Made by a program: the position numbers and the translations under genes
In this document: positions 1-9,715 of the stretch, one piece after another
How positions within the stretch are numbered: position 1 is the first letter of the stretch
Layout: each line of letters opens with the position of its first letter
Assembly (NCBI RefSeq): GCF_900111275.1
Contig: NZ_FOGR01000001.1
Span: forward strand, 62,001-126,000
Source of the DNA: Rhizobium sp. NFR03
GTDB lineage: Bacteria; Pseudomonadota; Alphaproteobacteria; Rhizobiales; Rhizobiaceae
Reading direction: 5' to 3'
Length of the DNA: 64,000 bases
The notes under the pieces: model-generated
Told to the model about the DNA's origin: nothing
Seen by the model: the letters and a program-made list of their open reading frames with translations, nothing else
Databases searched by the model: none

Positions 1-143
1 TGCGCTGTGAAATGCGCGAAAAAATAATCGGCTTCATCGCCGAAACATATCCGACCGCCCTCCCGCACGTGCGCGCGGAACTCAAGATGGCTGAGACAGT
101 CGGCAACATTGCAGTCACGACACCGTGGCGCGCGCAGGCATGA
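1..143 (+). CDS. C-terminal end of an unidentified protein (partial)
   Basis: A reading frame is open from the left edge (codons start at base 3) and stops at TGA 141-143, giving the last 46 residues of a protein whose start lies outside the window. The tail ends in ...TTPWRAQA and has no motif I recognise. It would be convergent with the copper chaperone gene, with 9 bases between the two stops, which is a normal gene arrangement. In GC-rich DNA a 46-codon open stretch could also be chance, so confidence is modest. Confidence 0.4.
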   Translation, partial: RCEMREKIIGFIAETYPTALPHVRAELKMAETVGNIAVTTPWRAQA

Positions 144-152
144 AACGGTGAA

Positions 153-641
153 TTACTGCCCTGCGAGAGTGCCCACCGGAAGATCGTAAGCGATCTTTCC
201 TGTCCGCTCGAAGGTCAGGACGAGCGGGATGGTGTCGCCCTGGCGAAACGGCTTGACGACGTCCATGAACATCAGGTGCAAACCGCTGCCGGCAAGCGTC
301 ACCGTCTGACCCGCCGGAACGGGGATGCCATCGAGCTTGCGCATCCGCATAACGTCGTTTTCCATCGTCATCTCGTGCAGTTCAACCCGGCCGGCCACAG
401 GGCTTTCGACGGCGGCAAGGCGGTCGTCAGCCGGCCCCGCATTCACGATCGTCAACCCGCCGCCCCCGACCTTCGCGCCCGGCGGCATCGGCTTGGCGGC
501 GCCGCCGGAAAGTGTCAGCGCCCCGACGACCACCTGCCCGGCGTTTCCTGCAGTTTCGGCCGATGCAGCAGGCGTGGCGGCGAACCCCACGGGCACTGCG
601 CTCGCCAGAGCGGCTATGAAGATGGTCTTCACCGAAAACAT
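153..641 (-). CDS. Periplasmic copper chaperone, PCu(A)C family
   Basis: This 162-residue exported protein probably carries Cu(I) in the periplasm and hands it to the CuA site of cytochrome oxidase, the known role of PCu(A)C proteins. Residues 1-28 form a signal peptide (positive start, hydrophobic core, AAPSA-like cleavage site ending ASA). The family copper motif H-x10-M-x21-H-x-M is complete: H89, M100, H122 and M124, with further Met at 91, 93 and 98. A GGAG sits 8 bases before the ATG at 641. It is divergent from the gcv operon and stands alone here, without senC/sco or cox genes next to it. Confidence 0.9.
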   Translation of the reverse strand: MFSVKTIFIAALASAVPVGFAATPAASAETAGNAGQVVVGALTLSGGAAKPMPPGAKVGGGGLTIVNAGPADDRLAAVESPVAGRVELHEMTMENDVMRMRKLDGIPVPAGQTVTLAGSGLHLMFMDVVKPFRQGDTIPLVLTFERTGKIAYDLPVGTLAGQ

Positions 642-847
642 GTCGTCGTCTCCATGCGCGTCCGCGCAATAGCAATTGATCCGGCCACAATGCTATCGCG
701 AGGCCATGATAAAGCAAAGACGAAAACATGTTCTCACGGCCTTCCGTCGGTATTTCCGCACCATGCCAGCGACGACGAAAATCTTTGTCCTTGCGACATT
801 TTCTGCTTGCCAAGGGCGCCTTATCCTTCTTATCTGAACCTGATCTT
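642..847. other. Intergenic region between copper chaperone and glycine riboswitch
   Basis: About 200 bases without a convincing gene separate the divergent copper chaperone and the gcv leader. It should hold promoters for both directions. I could not pick an unambiguous -35/-10 pair by eye. Several overlapping open frames cross it on both strands, but they start without ribosome binding sites and run into the riboswitch or the chaperone gene, so I treat them as chance. Confidence 0.5.
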
Positions 848-998
848 GTTGGGAGAATCCAGCTTCGAGCTGGTGCCGAAGGAGCAACCGCCCCGGAAAC
901 TCTCAGGCCCACGAACCAGCAGGATGCCGGCAGGACTCTGGAGAGAAGCATTTCGCTCGCCGAAGGGATAACAATCTCAGGCACAGGAACAGAGGGGG
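848..998 (+). ncRNA. Tandem glycine riboswitch in the gcvT leader
   Basis: Two glycine aptamers follow each other. The first runs from about 848 to 935 and shows GGGAGA at 851-856, GCCGAAGGAGCAA near 875 and CTCAGG at 900-905. The second runs from about 936 to 998 and shows GGAGAGA at 940-946, GCCGAAGG near 959 and CTCAGGCACAGGAACAGAG at 977-995. These are the conserved blocks of the gcvT RNA element, which binds glycine and usually turns on glycine cleavage genes. It lies 70 bases before the preferred gcvT start and reads the same way. Boundaries were set by eye; a covariance-model search would fix them. Confidence 0.92.
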
Positions 999-1069
999 CT
1001 CAATCGACGTCACGAATCCGTGTGCGTTGACACGAGCCGGCGCGCATGGCGCCAACCTGGAGACCGGAT

Positions 1070-2224
1070 TTGGACGAACACACAGCCTCGAACGACGCCC
1101 CGCTGAAGCAGACGCCGCTGCATGCCCTGCATATCTCGCTTGATGCGCGCATGGTGCCCTTCGCCGGGTACGACATGCCGGTTCAGTATCCGGCCGGTGT
1201 CCTGAAAGAGCATCTGCACACCCGGGCCGCAGCCGGTCTGTTCGACGTGTCCCATATGGGCCAGGTGGAACTGCGGGCGGCCTCCGGCACGCTGGAGGAC
1301 GCAGCCCTCGCACTCGAAAGCCTCGTGCCCGTCGATGTGCTCGGTATCGCCGAAGGTCGCCAGCGATACGCTCTCTTTACGGACGAAACCGGTGGTATCC
1401 TCGACGATCTGATGATTGCGCGGTTGCCCGACCGGTTCCTGATCGTGGTCAACGCGGCGTGCAAGGATGCCGATTTTGCTCACTTGAAGGCGCATTTGGG
1501 CGATCGCTTCGAACTGGCGCTGCTAGAGGATCGTGCGCTGCTGGCGTTGCAGGGACCCCGCGCGGAAGACGTTCTGGCGGAACTTTGGGCCGATGTCGCC
1601 GCCATGCGCTTCATGGATGTGGCCGAGGCGCTGATCCATGACGTTCCCTGCATCATCTCCCGCTCCGGCTACACCGGAGAGGACGGCTTCGAGATCTCCA
1701 TTCCGGCCGATAAAGCCGAGGATATCGCCCGCCGCCTGCTCGATCATCCCGATGTTCTGCCGATCGGGCTTGGCGCCCGTGACAGTCTGCGGCTGGAAGC
1801 CGGTCTCTGCCTTTACGGCAACGATATCGACACGACCACCTGCCCGATCGAGGCGGCTCTCGAATGGGCCATCCAGAAAGCACGCCGGACGGGCGGCGCC
1901 CGCAGCGGCGGCTTTCCGGGTGCCGGCGCCATTCTGGATGCACAGACGAATGGCACGGCGATCCGCCGCGTTGGCCTGAAGCCGGAAGGCAAGGCGCCCA
2001 TCCGTGGTGGCGCCACCCTCTTTTCCGACGCGACCGGTGCGACGGAAGTCGGCAAGGTCACCTCGGGCAGCTTTGGCCCGACCGTCGGCCATCCCGTGGC
2101 CATGGGCTATGTCGAGACCGGGCTTGCAACACCCGGCACCACCGTTTTCGCGGAGCTGCGCGGCAGGTATCTGCCGATGACCGTTTCCGTCCTTCCTTTC
2201 ATCACCCCCACCTACAAGCGCTGA
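1070..2224 (+). CDS. gcvT: Aminomethyltransferase, T-protein of glycine cleavage
   Basis: The T-protein takes the aminomethyl group held on lipoyl-H-protein, releases ammonia and makes 5,10-methylene-tetrahydrofolate. The N-terminal half has the conserved blocks VPFAGYDMPVQY, FDVSHMGQ and GILDDL, with the conserved acidic residues of the folate site; SGYTGEDGFEI follows mid-protein. I prefer a TTG start at 1070 because GGAG (1059-1062) sits 7 bases before it; the in-frame ATG at 1046 has no Shine-Dalgarno. That gives 384 residues, against 392 from the ATG. It is the first gene of gcvTHP, downstream of the glycine riboswitch. Confidence 0.95.
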   Translation: MDEHTASNDAPLKQTPLHALHISLDARMVPFAGYDMPVQYPAGVLKEHLHTRAAAGLFDVSHMGQVELRAASGTLEDAALALESLVPVDVLGIAEGRQRYALFTDETGGILDDLMIARLPDRFLIVVNAACKDADFAHLKAHLGDRFELALLEDRALLALQGPRAEDVLAELWADVAAMRFMDVAEALIHDVPCIISRSGYTGEDGFEISIPADKAEDIARRLLDHPDVLPIGLGARDSLRLEAGLCLYGNDIDTTTCPIEAALEWAIQKARRTGGARSGGFPGAGAILDAQTNGTAIRRVGLKPEGKAPIRGGATLFSDATGATEVGKVTSGSFGPTVGHPVAMGYVETGLATPGTTVFAELRGRYLPMTVSVLPFITPTYKR

Positions 2225-2239
2225 TCAGGAGCCGATCCC

Positions 2240-2602
2240 ATGCTGAAATTCACCGACGAACATGAGTGGCTGCAGATCGACGGCGACGTCGCGACTGTCG
2301 GCATCACCAAGCACGCTGCCGACCAGCTCGGCGACCTCGTTTTCGTGGAACTGCCTGAAACAGGGACGGCCCTGACCAAAGGCGAGAGCGCGGCAACCGT
2401 CGAATCCGTCAAGGCAGCTTCCGACGTCTATTGTCCGCTGGACGGCGAGATTCTGGAAACCAATCCGGCCATCGTTGAAGACCCTGCCCTCGTCAACGGT
2501 GACCCGCAGGGGGCCGGCTGGTTCTTCAAGCTGAAACTCTCCGACCCGTCTGCCGCCAACGCGCTGTTGGACGAGGACGCCTACAAGGAGCTGATCGCCT
2601 GA
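2240..2602 (+). CDS. gcvH: Glycine cleavage system H-protein
   Basis: This 120-residue lipoyl carrier shuttles the aminomethyl intermediate from P-protein to T-protein. The lipoylation lysine is K58 in the block ESVKAASD, at the usual place in a full-length H-protein. AGGAG sits about 9 bases before the ATG. It follows gcvT after 15 bases and its TGA overlaps the gcvP ATG by one base (TGATG), so the two are translationally coupled. Confidence 0.97.
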   Translation: MLKFTDEHEWLQIDGDVATVGITKHAADQLGDLVFVELPETGTALTKGESAATVESVKAASDVYCPLDGEILETNPAIVEDPALVNGDPQGAGWFFKLKLSDPSAANALLDEDAYKELIA

Positions 2603-5484
2603 TGACAACGCCTGTGACAACGCCGGCCGATTTCACCTTCACGGATTATCAGCCCTACGATTTCGCCAACCGCCGCCATATCGGCCCCTCGCCGTCCGAA
2701 ATGGATGCGATGCTGAAGGTGATAGGCTATCCCTCGCTGGACGCCCTGATCGACGACACGGTTCCGGCAACCATCCGCCAGAAGACGCCGCTCGCCTGGG
2801 GTGCGGCGCTGACCGAGCGCGAAGCGCTCGATACGTTGCGCGAAACGGCGAACATGAACAAGCCGCTGGTGTCGCTGATCGGCCAGGGCTACTACGGCAC
2901 GATCACGCCGCCGGTCGTCCAGCGCAACATTCTGGAAAACCCGGCCTGGTACACGGCCTACACGCCCTACCAGCCGGAGATCAGCCAGGGACGCCTCGAA
3001 GCCCTGCTGAACTACCAGACCATGGTCTGCGACCTCACCGGTCTCGACGTCGCCAACTCCTCGCTGCTGGATGAAGCCACTGCTGCCGCCGAAGCCATGG
3101 CGATGGCGGAACGTGTCTCCAAGTCCAAGCAGAAGACCTTCTTCGTGGACGAGAACTGCCACCCGCAAACAATTGCGCTCCTGAAGACCCGCGCCGAACC
3201 GCTCGGCTGGACGATCCTCGTCGGCAATCCGTTCGAGGATATGCAGTCCGCCGATGTCTTCGGCGCGATCTTCCAGTATCCCGGCACCTACGGGCACGTC
3301 AGCGACTTCACAGGTCTGATCTCGCGTCTGCACCAGACGGGTGCGATCGCCGTCGTTGCAGCCGATCCCATGGCGCTGGCACTTCTGAAGTCGCCCGGCG
3401 AAATGGGCGCTGACATCGCCATCGGCTCGACGCAGCGCTTCGGCGTTCCCGTTGGCTATGGTGGTCCGCACGCTGCCTACATGGCCGTCAAGGACACGCA
3501 CAAGCGCTCCATGCCCGGTCGCCTCGTCGGCGTCTCGGTTGATAGCCGCGGGAACCGCGCCTATCGCCTGTCGCTTCAGACCCGCGAGCAGCACATCCGC
3601 CGCGAGAAGGCTACATCCAACATCTGCACCGCGCAGGTGCTGCTTGCCGTCATGGCGTCGATGTATGCGGTCTTCCATGGGCCGGAAGGCATCAAGGCCA
3701 TCGCGCAAAGCATCCACCAGAAGACCGTTCGGCTGGCGAAGGGTCTTGAAGCTCTGGGCTACGCCGTCGAGCCGGAAACCTTCTTCGACACGGTGACTGT
3801 CGAAGTGGGCAAGCTGCAGTCGGTCATCATGAAGGCGGCTGTTGCGGAAGGCGTCAACCTGCGCAAGATCGGCGAGACCCGCATCGGCATCAGCCTAGAC
3901 GAGCGCTCGCGACCGATCACGCTGGAATCCGTCTGGCGCGCTTTCGGCGGCAATTTCACCGTGGCGCAGTTCGAGCCGGACTACCGCCTGCCCTCAGCGC
4001 TGCTGCGGCGTAGCGCGTACCTGACCCACCCGATCTTCCACATGAACCGCGCGGAAAGCGAGATGACGCGCTACATCCGCCGGCTCTCGGATCGCGACCT
4101 CGCGCTGGACCGGGCCATGATTCCGCTCGGCTCCTGCACGATGAAGCTGAACGCAACGGCCGAGATGCTGCCGATCACCTGGCCGGAATTCGCCGAGATC
4201 CACCCCTTCGTTCCCGCCGATCAGGCGCTCGGCTACAAGGCGATGATCGACGATCTCTCCGAAAAGCTCTGCGCCGTTACTGGATACGACGCAATCTCGA
4301 TGCAGCCGAACTCGGGTGCGCAGGGCGAATATGCCGGCCTCCTGACGATCCGCGCCTACCACCTCGCCAATAACGAGGGGCATCGCGACATCTGCCTCAT
4401 CCCGACCTCGGCGCATGGCACCAATCCCGCCTCCGCCCAGATGGTCGGCATGAAGGTCGTGGTCGTCAAGGTCAGCGCCAACGGCGATATCGACATGGAC
4501 GATTTTCGTGCAAAAGCAGAACAGTATGCCGAAACGCTCTCCTGCTGCATGATCACCTACCCCTCGACACATGGCGTGTTCGAGGAAAGCGTGCGCGAGG
4601 TCTGCGAAATCGTCCACAAGCATGGCGGTCAGGTCTATCTCGACGGCGCCAATATGAACGCGATGGTCGGCCTGTCACGCCCGGGCGATATCGGCTCCGA
4701 TGTCAGCCACCTCAACCTGCACAAGACCTTCTGCATTCCGCATGGCGGCGGCGGTCCGGGCATGGGGCCGATCGGCGTCAAGGCGCACCTCGCGCCCTAC
4801 CTGCCGCGTGATCCGTCCAATCCCGACAGCGCCGGCACGGGCGCGGTCTCGGCGGCTCCCTTCGGTTCGGCCTCCATCCTGCCGATCTCGTGGAGCTACT
4901 GCCTGATGATGGGCGGTGAAGGCCTGACGCAGGCAACCAAGGTCGCCATCCTCAACGCCAACTACATCGCAGCCCGTCTGAAGGGTGCCTACGACGTGCT
5001 CTACAAGTCGGCAAAGGGTCGCGTTGCCCATGAGTGCATCATCGACACGCGTCCTCTTTCGGAAAGCGCCGGCGTTACGGTGGACGATGTGGCCAAGCGG
5101 CTGATCGATTGCGGCTTCCACGCGCCCACCATGAGCTGGCCTGTTGCGGGAACATTGATGGTCGAGCCGACCGAGTCGGAAACCAAGGCCGAGATCGACC
5201 GCTTTTGCGACGCGATGCTGGCCATCCGCGAGGAAGCCCGCGCCGTCGAGGAAGGCCGTCTCGACCGGACGAACAACCCGCTGAAGAACGCCCCGCACAC
5301 GGTGGAAGACCTCGTTGGAGACTGGGACCGCCCCTACTCCCGCGAACAGGCCTGCTTCCCGCCCGGCGCGTTCCGTGTCGACAAATACTGGTCTCCGGTC
5401 AATCGCGTCGACAACGTCTATGGGGACCGCAACCTCGTCTGCACCTGCCCGCCGCTTGAGGATTATGCGGAAGCCGCGGAGTAA
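2602..5484 (+). CDS. gcvP: Glycine dehydrogenase (decarboxylating), P-protein
   Basis: The P-protein decarboxylates glycine with pyridoxal phosphate and loads the remaining aminomethyl group onto GcvH. At 960 residues it is a full-length single-chain P-protein, carrying both halves that some bacteria split into GcvPA and GcvPB. The PLP lysine is K708 in HLNLHKTF, followed by the glycine-rich [19 protein letters not shown] at 2586-2590 lies inside the end of gcvH. It is the last gene of the operon and is followed directly by a terminator. Confidence 0.97.
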   Translation: MTTPVTTPADFTFTDYQPYDFANRRHIGPSPSEMDAMLKVIGYPSLDALIDDTVPATIRQKTPLAWGAALTEREALDTLRETANMNKPLVSLIGQGYYGTITPPVVQRNILENPAWYTAYTPYQPEISQGRLEALLNYQTMVCDLTGLDVANSSLLDEATAAAEAMAMAERVSKSKQKTFFVDENCHPQTIALLKTRAEPLGWTILVGNPFEDMQSADVFGAIFQYPGTYGHVSDFTGLISRLHQTGAIAVVAADPMALALLKSPGEMGADIAIGSTQRFGVPVGYGGPHAAYMAVKDTHKRSMPGRLVGVSVDSRGNRAYRLSLQTREQHIRREKATSNICTAQVLLAVMASMYAVFHGPEGIKAIAQSIHQKTVRLAKGLEALGYAVEPETFFDTVTVEVGKLQSVIMKAAVAEGVNLRKIGETRIGISLDERSRPITLESVWRAFGGNFTVAQFEPDYRLPSALLRRSAYLTHPIFHMNRAESEMTRYIRRLSDRDLALDRAMIPLGSCTMKLNATAEMLPITWPEFAEIHPFVPADQALGYKAMIDDLSEKLCAVTGYDAISMQPNSGAQGEYAGLLTIRAYHLANNEGHRDICLIPTSAHGTNPASAQMVGMKVVVVKVSANGDIDMDDFRAKAEQYAETLSCCMITYPSTHGVFEESVREVCEIVHKHGGQVYLDGANMNAMVGLSRPGDIGSDVSHLNLHKTFCIPHGGGGPGMGPIGVKAHLAPYLPRDPSNPDSAGTGAVSAAPFGSASILPISWSYCLMMGGEGLTQATKVAILNANYIAARLKGAYDVLYKSAKGRVAHECIIDTRPLSESAGVTVDDVAKRLIDCGFHAPTMSWPVAGTLMVEPTESETKAEIDRFCDAMLAIREEARAVEEGRLDRTNNPLKNAPHTVEDLVGDWDRPYSREQACFPPGAFRVDKYWSPVNRVDNVYGDRNLVCTCPPLEDYAEAAE

Positions 5485-5490
5485 ACAGAA

Positions 5491-5521
5491 AAGAGGCCCG
5501 CCCGCCAGGAGCGGGCCTTTT
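5491..5521 (+). terminator. Rho-independent terminator after gcvP
   Basis: GGCCCGC (5495-5501) pairs with GCGGGCC (5511-5517) around a 9-base loop, followed by TTTT (5518-5521). It starts 10 bases after the gcvP stop and ends the gcv transcript. The histidine kinase gene on the other strand ends 40 bases further on; an A-run on the left side of the stem could make it partly bidirectional. Confidence 0.85.
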
Positions 5522-5563
5522 GCATTAAACGTCCGGTGGTAGATCGTTCGTATTCTTGTCTCG

Positions 5564-7381
5564 TCACGCAGCTGGCAGGCTGACGATAAAGCAAGCGCCG
5601 TCGCTATAGTCAGGGTCCAGCTCGATCGTGCCGCCATGGCTTTCCGCGATGCGCCTGGCGAGTGAAAGACCGACGCCGGTACCGGGAAAGATGCTTTCGT
5701 CCCGGTACAGCCGTTGGAAGATGTCGAAGATCCGGTCAGCATGTTGCGGATCGATGCCGACTCCATTGTCCGAAAAGACGATGCGCGCAAAGCCACCGTC
5801 CCGACATCCCGAAATTTTCAGTTCCGGTGCGACACCGGCCCGCCGGTACTTTATCGCATTGCCGATGACGTTCTGGAACAGGCGCGTCAGCAGTTCTGAG
5901 TCGCCGATGACGTCGGGAAGCGTCCCGACCGTGATCTGTGCGCGGCTCTCGGCAATGTCGTTCTGGAGGTTGCCGAGCGCATCCTCGACCACGTCGCCGA
6001 GCGCCACACGCTGCGGGCTCGTGATCCGGTCTGCGATCCGCGCATAGTCGAGCAGGCTGTCGACGAGCTGCATCAGACGCCGCGATTTGCCCCGCAACTG
6101 CTCCGCGTATCGCGGCACATCTTCCAGTCTGCTTGTAGCGATGTCTTCCGCAATCATTTCGGCGAACATGGAAATCTGCCGCATGGGGGCCTTCAGGTCA
6201 TGCGAGACAGTGCTTGTGAACTGGCCGAGCGCATCGTTCTTGCGCTGCAGTTCCGAGCTCTGTTCGGCAATACGCATCTGCTGCCGCTTCATCTGTGTGA
6301 TGTCGCGACCCACCGTGACGTATTCGACAAGGCGCCCATCCTCGAAGACTGCGAGGTTCGACCATAGAATCCAGATTTCAGTGCCATCTGCGGATACACG
6401 GTGCTGCTCCCGCGTCGTCGCGGGCGCATCCAGCGTCAGCTCTCGCAGGATCTCTGCCAGCGAATCGCCTTCGACGATGAAATCAAGGCAGCTGCGGCCG
6501 ACGACGGCGTCAGCGGGCAATCCGATGAAGGCAAGGAATCGCTGGTTGACGAACGTGTAAATGAGGTCGGGCGATATGCGGGTGATAAGGTCGGGAATGG
6601 TCTCGACGAGTGTCGCATAGTCCTGCCGCTGCCGTTCCAGCGCCTGTTCAACCTTCTTCAGGTCGGTCACATCCACACGAATGGCAACGGTGTTGCCGTC
6701 GGCTGTCAGGGTGTTCTCAGCCCGCAGCCACCGCCCGTTGTTGTAGGGAAAGATCTCCGGCACGCCGTCAGCCCTGCGGAACAGGTCCAACTGTCGCCGC
6801 ATCCAGGCCTCGGCCTCGGCCGATCCTGGCGGATCGGGCGCCAACCCGTCCCGCGATAACATCTGCAACACGATATCTGCGACCGGCATGCCGATCTGCA
6901 AACGCTTTCCGACAGCACCGAAAAGCTGACGATAGGCCCTATTGAAGAGGATCAGCCGTTCGTTCTTGTCGTAAATCGCGATACCCTCGGCGATCGCGTC
7001 GAGCGCCGTATCCACAGCACGCGTCGCCGGCGCGACGTCCGCGCCATCGCCTTGGCGCTCGGAACGAATGATCCGGAGGAACGCGCTTGCTGGCTCACCG
7101 GAATTCTGCACGGCAATCGTCCGTGTCACCCCGCTGAAGGGGGTACCGTTGGCGTGCTTGTAGAGAACGGAGCTGTCATACGAGTCTATCGACTGATCCG
7201 GAAAAGCATCGTCCAGCAGACGTGCAATCCGGTGGCCGACCATCATGCCTGCATCCATGCCGAAGAGGATTAACGCGGCCTTGTTTGCCGAGACGATCTC
7301 GCCTTCGGGCGCCGTTACGATAACGGCGTCGGGATGATCATTGTAAAGCGCCTCAAGGATTATCGGGTCCAGAATGGGCAA
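5564..7381 (-). CDS. Soluble multi-PAS sensor histidine kinase
   Basis: This 605-residue kinase has three PAS-like sensor regions (about 8-75, 122-240 and 250-362), a short coiled coil (362-388), a HisKA domain with the phosphorylation site H394 in VSHDLKAP, and a HATPase domain with N-box NVIGNAIKY (504-512), DNGVGI (538-543) and GTGVGLSL (567-574). I see no membrane segment, so it should sense a cytosolic signal. There is no receiver domain and no response regulator beside it, so its partner is unknown. The open frame begins with TTG at 7381 preceded by AGAGG at good spacing; the next ATG would cut into the first PAS domain. Confidence 0.9.
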   Translation of the reverse strand: MPILDPIILEALYNDHPDAVIVTAPEGEIVSANKAALILFGMDAGMMVGHRIARLLDDAFPDQSIDSYDSSVLYKHANGTPFSGVTRTIAVQNSGEPASAFLRIIRSERQGDGADVAPATRAVDTALDAIAEGIAIYDKNERLILFNRAYRQLFGAVGKRLQIGMPVADIVLQMLSRDGLAPDPPGSAEAEAWMRRQLDLFRRADGVPEIFPYNNGRWLRAENTLTADGNTVAIRVDVTDLKKVEQALERQRQDYATLVETIPDLITRISPDLIYTFVNQRFLAFIGLPADAVVGRSCLDFIVEGDSLAEILRELTLDAPATTREQHRVSADGTEIWILWSNLAVFEDGRLVEYVTVGRDITQMKRQQMRIAEQSSELQRKNDALGQFTSTVSHDLKAPMRQISMFAEMIAEDIATSRLEDVPRYAEQLRGKSRRLMQLVDSLLDYARIADRITSPQRVALGDVVEDALGNLQNDIAESRAQITVGTLPDVIGDSELLTRLFQNVIGNAIKYRRAGVAPELKISGCRDGGFARIVFSDNGVGIDPQHADRIFDIFQRLYRDESIFPGTGVGLSLARRIAESHGGTIELDPDYSDGACFIVSLPAA

Positions 7382-7557
7382 GTCAGGCCTCTGCGGCTTT
7401 GGTGAGCATCAACGAACAGTACGGCCTAGAGATTTCCGGCCGGTTGATGTCAGTGAGGAAACAGGCGTTTCTCAAAGCAGGAGGTTGTTCAGCACGCTAT
7501 GCTGTAGCGGCCAGAACGAGCACTCTTCATTTGCCAGACGTGACGGCCGACAGGCTG

Positions 7558-7950
7558 TCAGCCGACGCGCACCACGGCCTCACCCTTGGCCGCAAGCGCT
7601 GCGAGATCCGCCGGCTTGAGTTCGACCGATTCGCCGCAACCGCAGGCCGATGTCTGGTTGGGATTGTTGAAGGTGAAGCCCGAACGCATCTTCGTCACCT
7701 CGAAATCCATGCGCGTGCCGAGCAGATACAGCACAGCCTCGGGCGCGACCCAGACCCGGGCACCCGCGTGCTCTATCAGGTCGTCCTTCGGGTTCGGTTC
7801 CGCCACGAGATCGACGGCATATTCCATGCCGGCGCAGCCACCTTTCTTGATGGAGAGCCGTATGCCCTTCGTGTCGCCACCCGCATTCTCAACGATGGCA
7901 TTGACGCGCTGTGCAGCGGCGTCGGACAGGCTCATGACCGCAAAACCCAT
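7558..7950 (-). CDS. sufA: A-type Fe-S carrier protein
   Basis: SufA/IscA-family proteins accept Fe-S clusters from the SufBCD scaffold and deliver them to target enzymes. The three cluster-binding cysteines are present: C39 in KKGGCAG and C103 and C105 in SACGCGES. I start at ATG 7950 (130 residues) because AAGGAGA lies 6 bases upstream; a longer frame to 7980 lacks a ribosome binding site. It is the last gene of the seven-gene suf operon, 75 bases after sufT. Confidence 0.95.
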   Translation of the reverse strand: MGFAVMSLSDAAAQRVNAIVENAGGDTKGIRLSIKKGGCAGMEYAVDLVAEPNPKDDLIEHAGARVWVAPEAVLYLLGTRMDFEVTKMRSGFTFNNPNQTSACGCGESVELKPADLAALAAKGEAVVRVG

Positions 7951-8025
7951 GGAAAGTCTCCTTGCAACAACCGGGTTCAAGGCCCGGTGCTTCGGATGTA
8001 AATGTATGCCCCAATCGGCCGACGA

Positions 8026-8418
8026 TCAATACCAGCCGACGGCGACTTGCGCTTCCTCGGACATGCGATCCGGCGACCATGGCGGGTCGAATGTCATGGA
8101 CACCTCGACGCCGGAAACGCCTTCGACGGCGCCGACCGCATTTTCGACCCAGCCCGGCATTTCCCCGGCCACCGGGCAGCCGGGAGCCGTGAGCGTCATG
8201 GCAATCTTCACCATGCGGTCGTCCTCGATGTCGATTTTGTAGATCAGCCCGAGCTCGTAGATATCGGCCGGAATTTCCGGATCATAGACGGTCTTCAGAG
8301 CGGAGATCACATCGTCAGACAGGCGCGCCAGCTCTTCCGGCGGGATGGCCGACTGGACGATCCCGCCGCGGGCATCCGATACTTCGCCGGTGGTCTCAGC
8401 CTGGGTCTCAAGGGTCAT
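8026..8418 (-). CDS. sufT: SUF system assembly factor, DUF59/MIP18 family
   Basis: The 130-residue protein has the DUF59 core ALKTVYDPEIPADIYELG and LTAPGCPVAGEM, with the conserved DPE...I and the cysteine of TAPGCP. Relatives (SufT, human CIAO2/MIP18) help mature Fe-S proteins rather than build clusters themselves. In Agrobacterium this gene is called sufX. The ATG at 8418 is preceded by GAGGA overlapping the sufS stop, so a longer TTG start at 8436 is less likely. It lies 10 bases after sufS and should be translated with it. Confidence 0.92.
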   Translation of the reverse strand: MTLETQAETTGEVSDARGGIVQSAIPPEELARLSDDVISALKTVYDPEIPADIYELGLIYKIDIEDDRMVKIAMTLTAPGCPVAGEMPGWVENAVGAVEGVSGVEVSMTFDPPWSPDRMSEEAQVAVGWY

Positions 8419-8428
8419 GCTCGTATCC

Positions 8429-9670
8429 TCACGCAAAGAATTTCCGCGCCTGTTCCAGCGCAGAGACCAGCACGTCGACTTCGGCGCGCGTGTTGTAAAG
8501 CCCGAATGAAGCCCGGCAGGTGGACGTCACGCCGAACCTCTTGAGAAGCGGCATGGCGCAATGGGTGCCGGCCCGTACCGCAACGCCTGCCCGGTCGATG
8601 ACCGTGGACACATCATGGGCGTGGACTCCTTCGATCTCGAAGGAGAAGATGCCGCCCTTGCCGGGCGCCTGCCCGATCACGCGCAGCGCGTTGACCGACT
8701 GCAGGCGCTCGGCCGCATAGGCCGCTAGATCCGCCTCGTGCCGCGCGATCCTGTCACGTCCGATGCCGTCCATGTAGTCGAGCGCGACGCCAAGCCCGAT
8801 GGCCTGAACGATCGGCGGTGTGCCTGCCTCAAAACGATGGGGCGGTTCGTTGTAGCTGATCGCATCCTCGCTGACGTCGATGATCATCTCGCCGCCGCCC
8901 ATGAAGGGCCGCATGTCGGCCAGCCGCTCTTTCTTGCCATAGAGCACGCCGATACCGGACGGACCGTAGAGCTTGTGACCGGTCATCACATACCAGTCGC
9001 AATCGATGTCCTGCACATCGACCGGCATGTGCACCGCCGCCTGGCTGCCGTCGACCAGAACGGGAATGCCACGCTCATGCGCGATGCGGCAAATTTCCTT
9101 GACGTCGACGATCGTGCCAAGCGCGTTCGACATATGCGTGATCGCGACGAGCTTCGTCTTCGGAGTCAGGCATTTGACGAAATCATCGATATGGAACGCA
9201 CCCTGATCATCCACAGGCGCCCAGACGAGTTTCGCGCCCTGCCGCTCACGGATAAAGTGCCAGGGCACGATATTGGAGTGGTGTTCCATGATCGAGATCA
9301 GGATCTCGTCATCCGCCCCGAGCTTCGGCATGCCCCAGCCATAGGCGACCGTGTTGATCGCCTCGGTCGAGGATTTGGTAAACACGATGTCATCGACAGA
9401 CGGCGCGTTCAGGAAGCGCCGCACCGTCTCGCGCGACAACTCATAGGCGTCCGTCGCGGCATTCGAAAGGAAATGCAGGCCGCGATGGACATTGGCATAT
9501 TCATTGGCATACGCATGGCTGATCGCGTCGATGACAGCCTGCGGTTTCTGGGCCGAGGCGCCATTGTCGAGATAGACGAGCGGCTTGCCGTAGACGGTCC
9601 GCGACAGGATCGGGAAATCCTGCCGTATCCGCTCGACGTCATATGCCTGTGTTGAGACCGTCTGGTCCAT
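8429..9670 (-). CDS. sufS: Cysteine desulfurase, SufS type (group II)
   Basis: SufS removes sulfur from cysteine as an enzyme-bound persulfide for Fe-S cluster building. The 413-residue chain carries the PLP lysine K233 in MTGHKLYG and the catalytic cysteine C371 in RAGTHCAMPLL, the short active-site loop of group II enzymes. Group II enzymes normally need a SufE or SufU partner, and none is in this operon. It is the second desulfurase of the operon, 45 bases after sufD. Confidence 0.95.
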   Translation of the reverse strand: MDQTVSTQAYDVERIRQDFPILSRTVYGKPLVYLDNGASAQKPQAVIDAISHAYANEYANVHRGLHFLSNAATDAYELSRETVRRFLNAPSVDDIVFTKSSTEAINTVAYGWGMPKLGADDEILISIMEHHSNIVPWHFIRERQGAKLVWAPVDDQGAFHIDDFVKCLTPKTKLVAITHMSNALGTIVDVKEICRIAHERGIPVLVDGSQAAVHMPVDVQDIDCDWYVMTGHKLYGPSGIGVLYGKKERLADMRPFMGGGEMIIDVSEDAISYNEPPHRFEAGTPPIVQAIGLGVALDYMDGIGRDRIARHEADLAAYAAERLQSVNALRVIGQAPGKGGIFSFEIEGVHAHDVSTVIDRAGVAVRAGTHCAMPLLKRFGVTSTCRASFGLYNTRAEVDVLVSALEQARKFFA

Positions 9671-9715
9671 GATGCCTCTGCTTTCTGCCCCGGTCCGAGC
9701 GCGTGACGGATACGA

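Noticed and set aside
7545-7563. Hairpin GGCCGACA-N3-TGTCAGCC at the sufA stop as a terminator
   Set aside because: It overlaps the stop codon, has no T-run after it in the sufA direction and is short; evidence is too thin.
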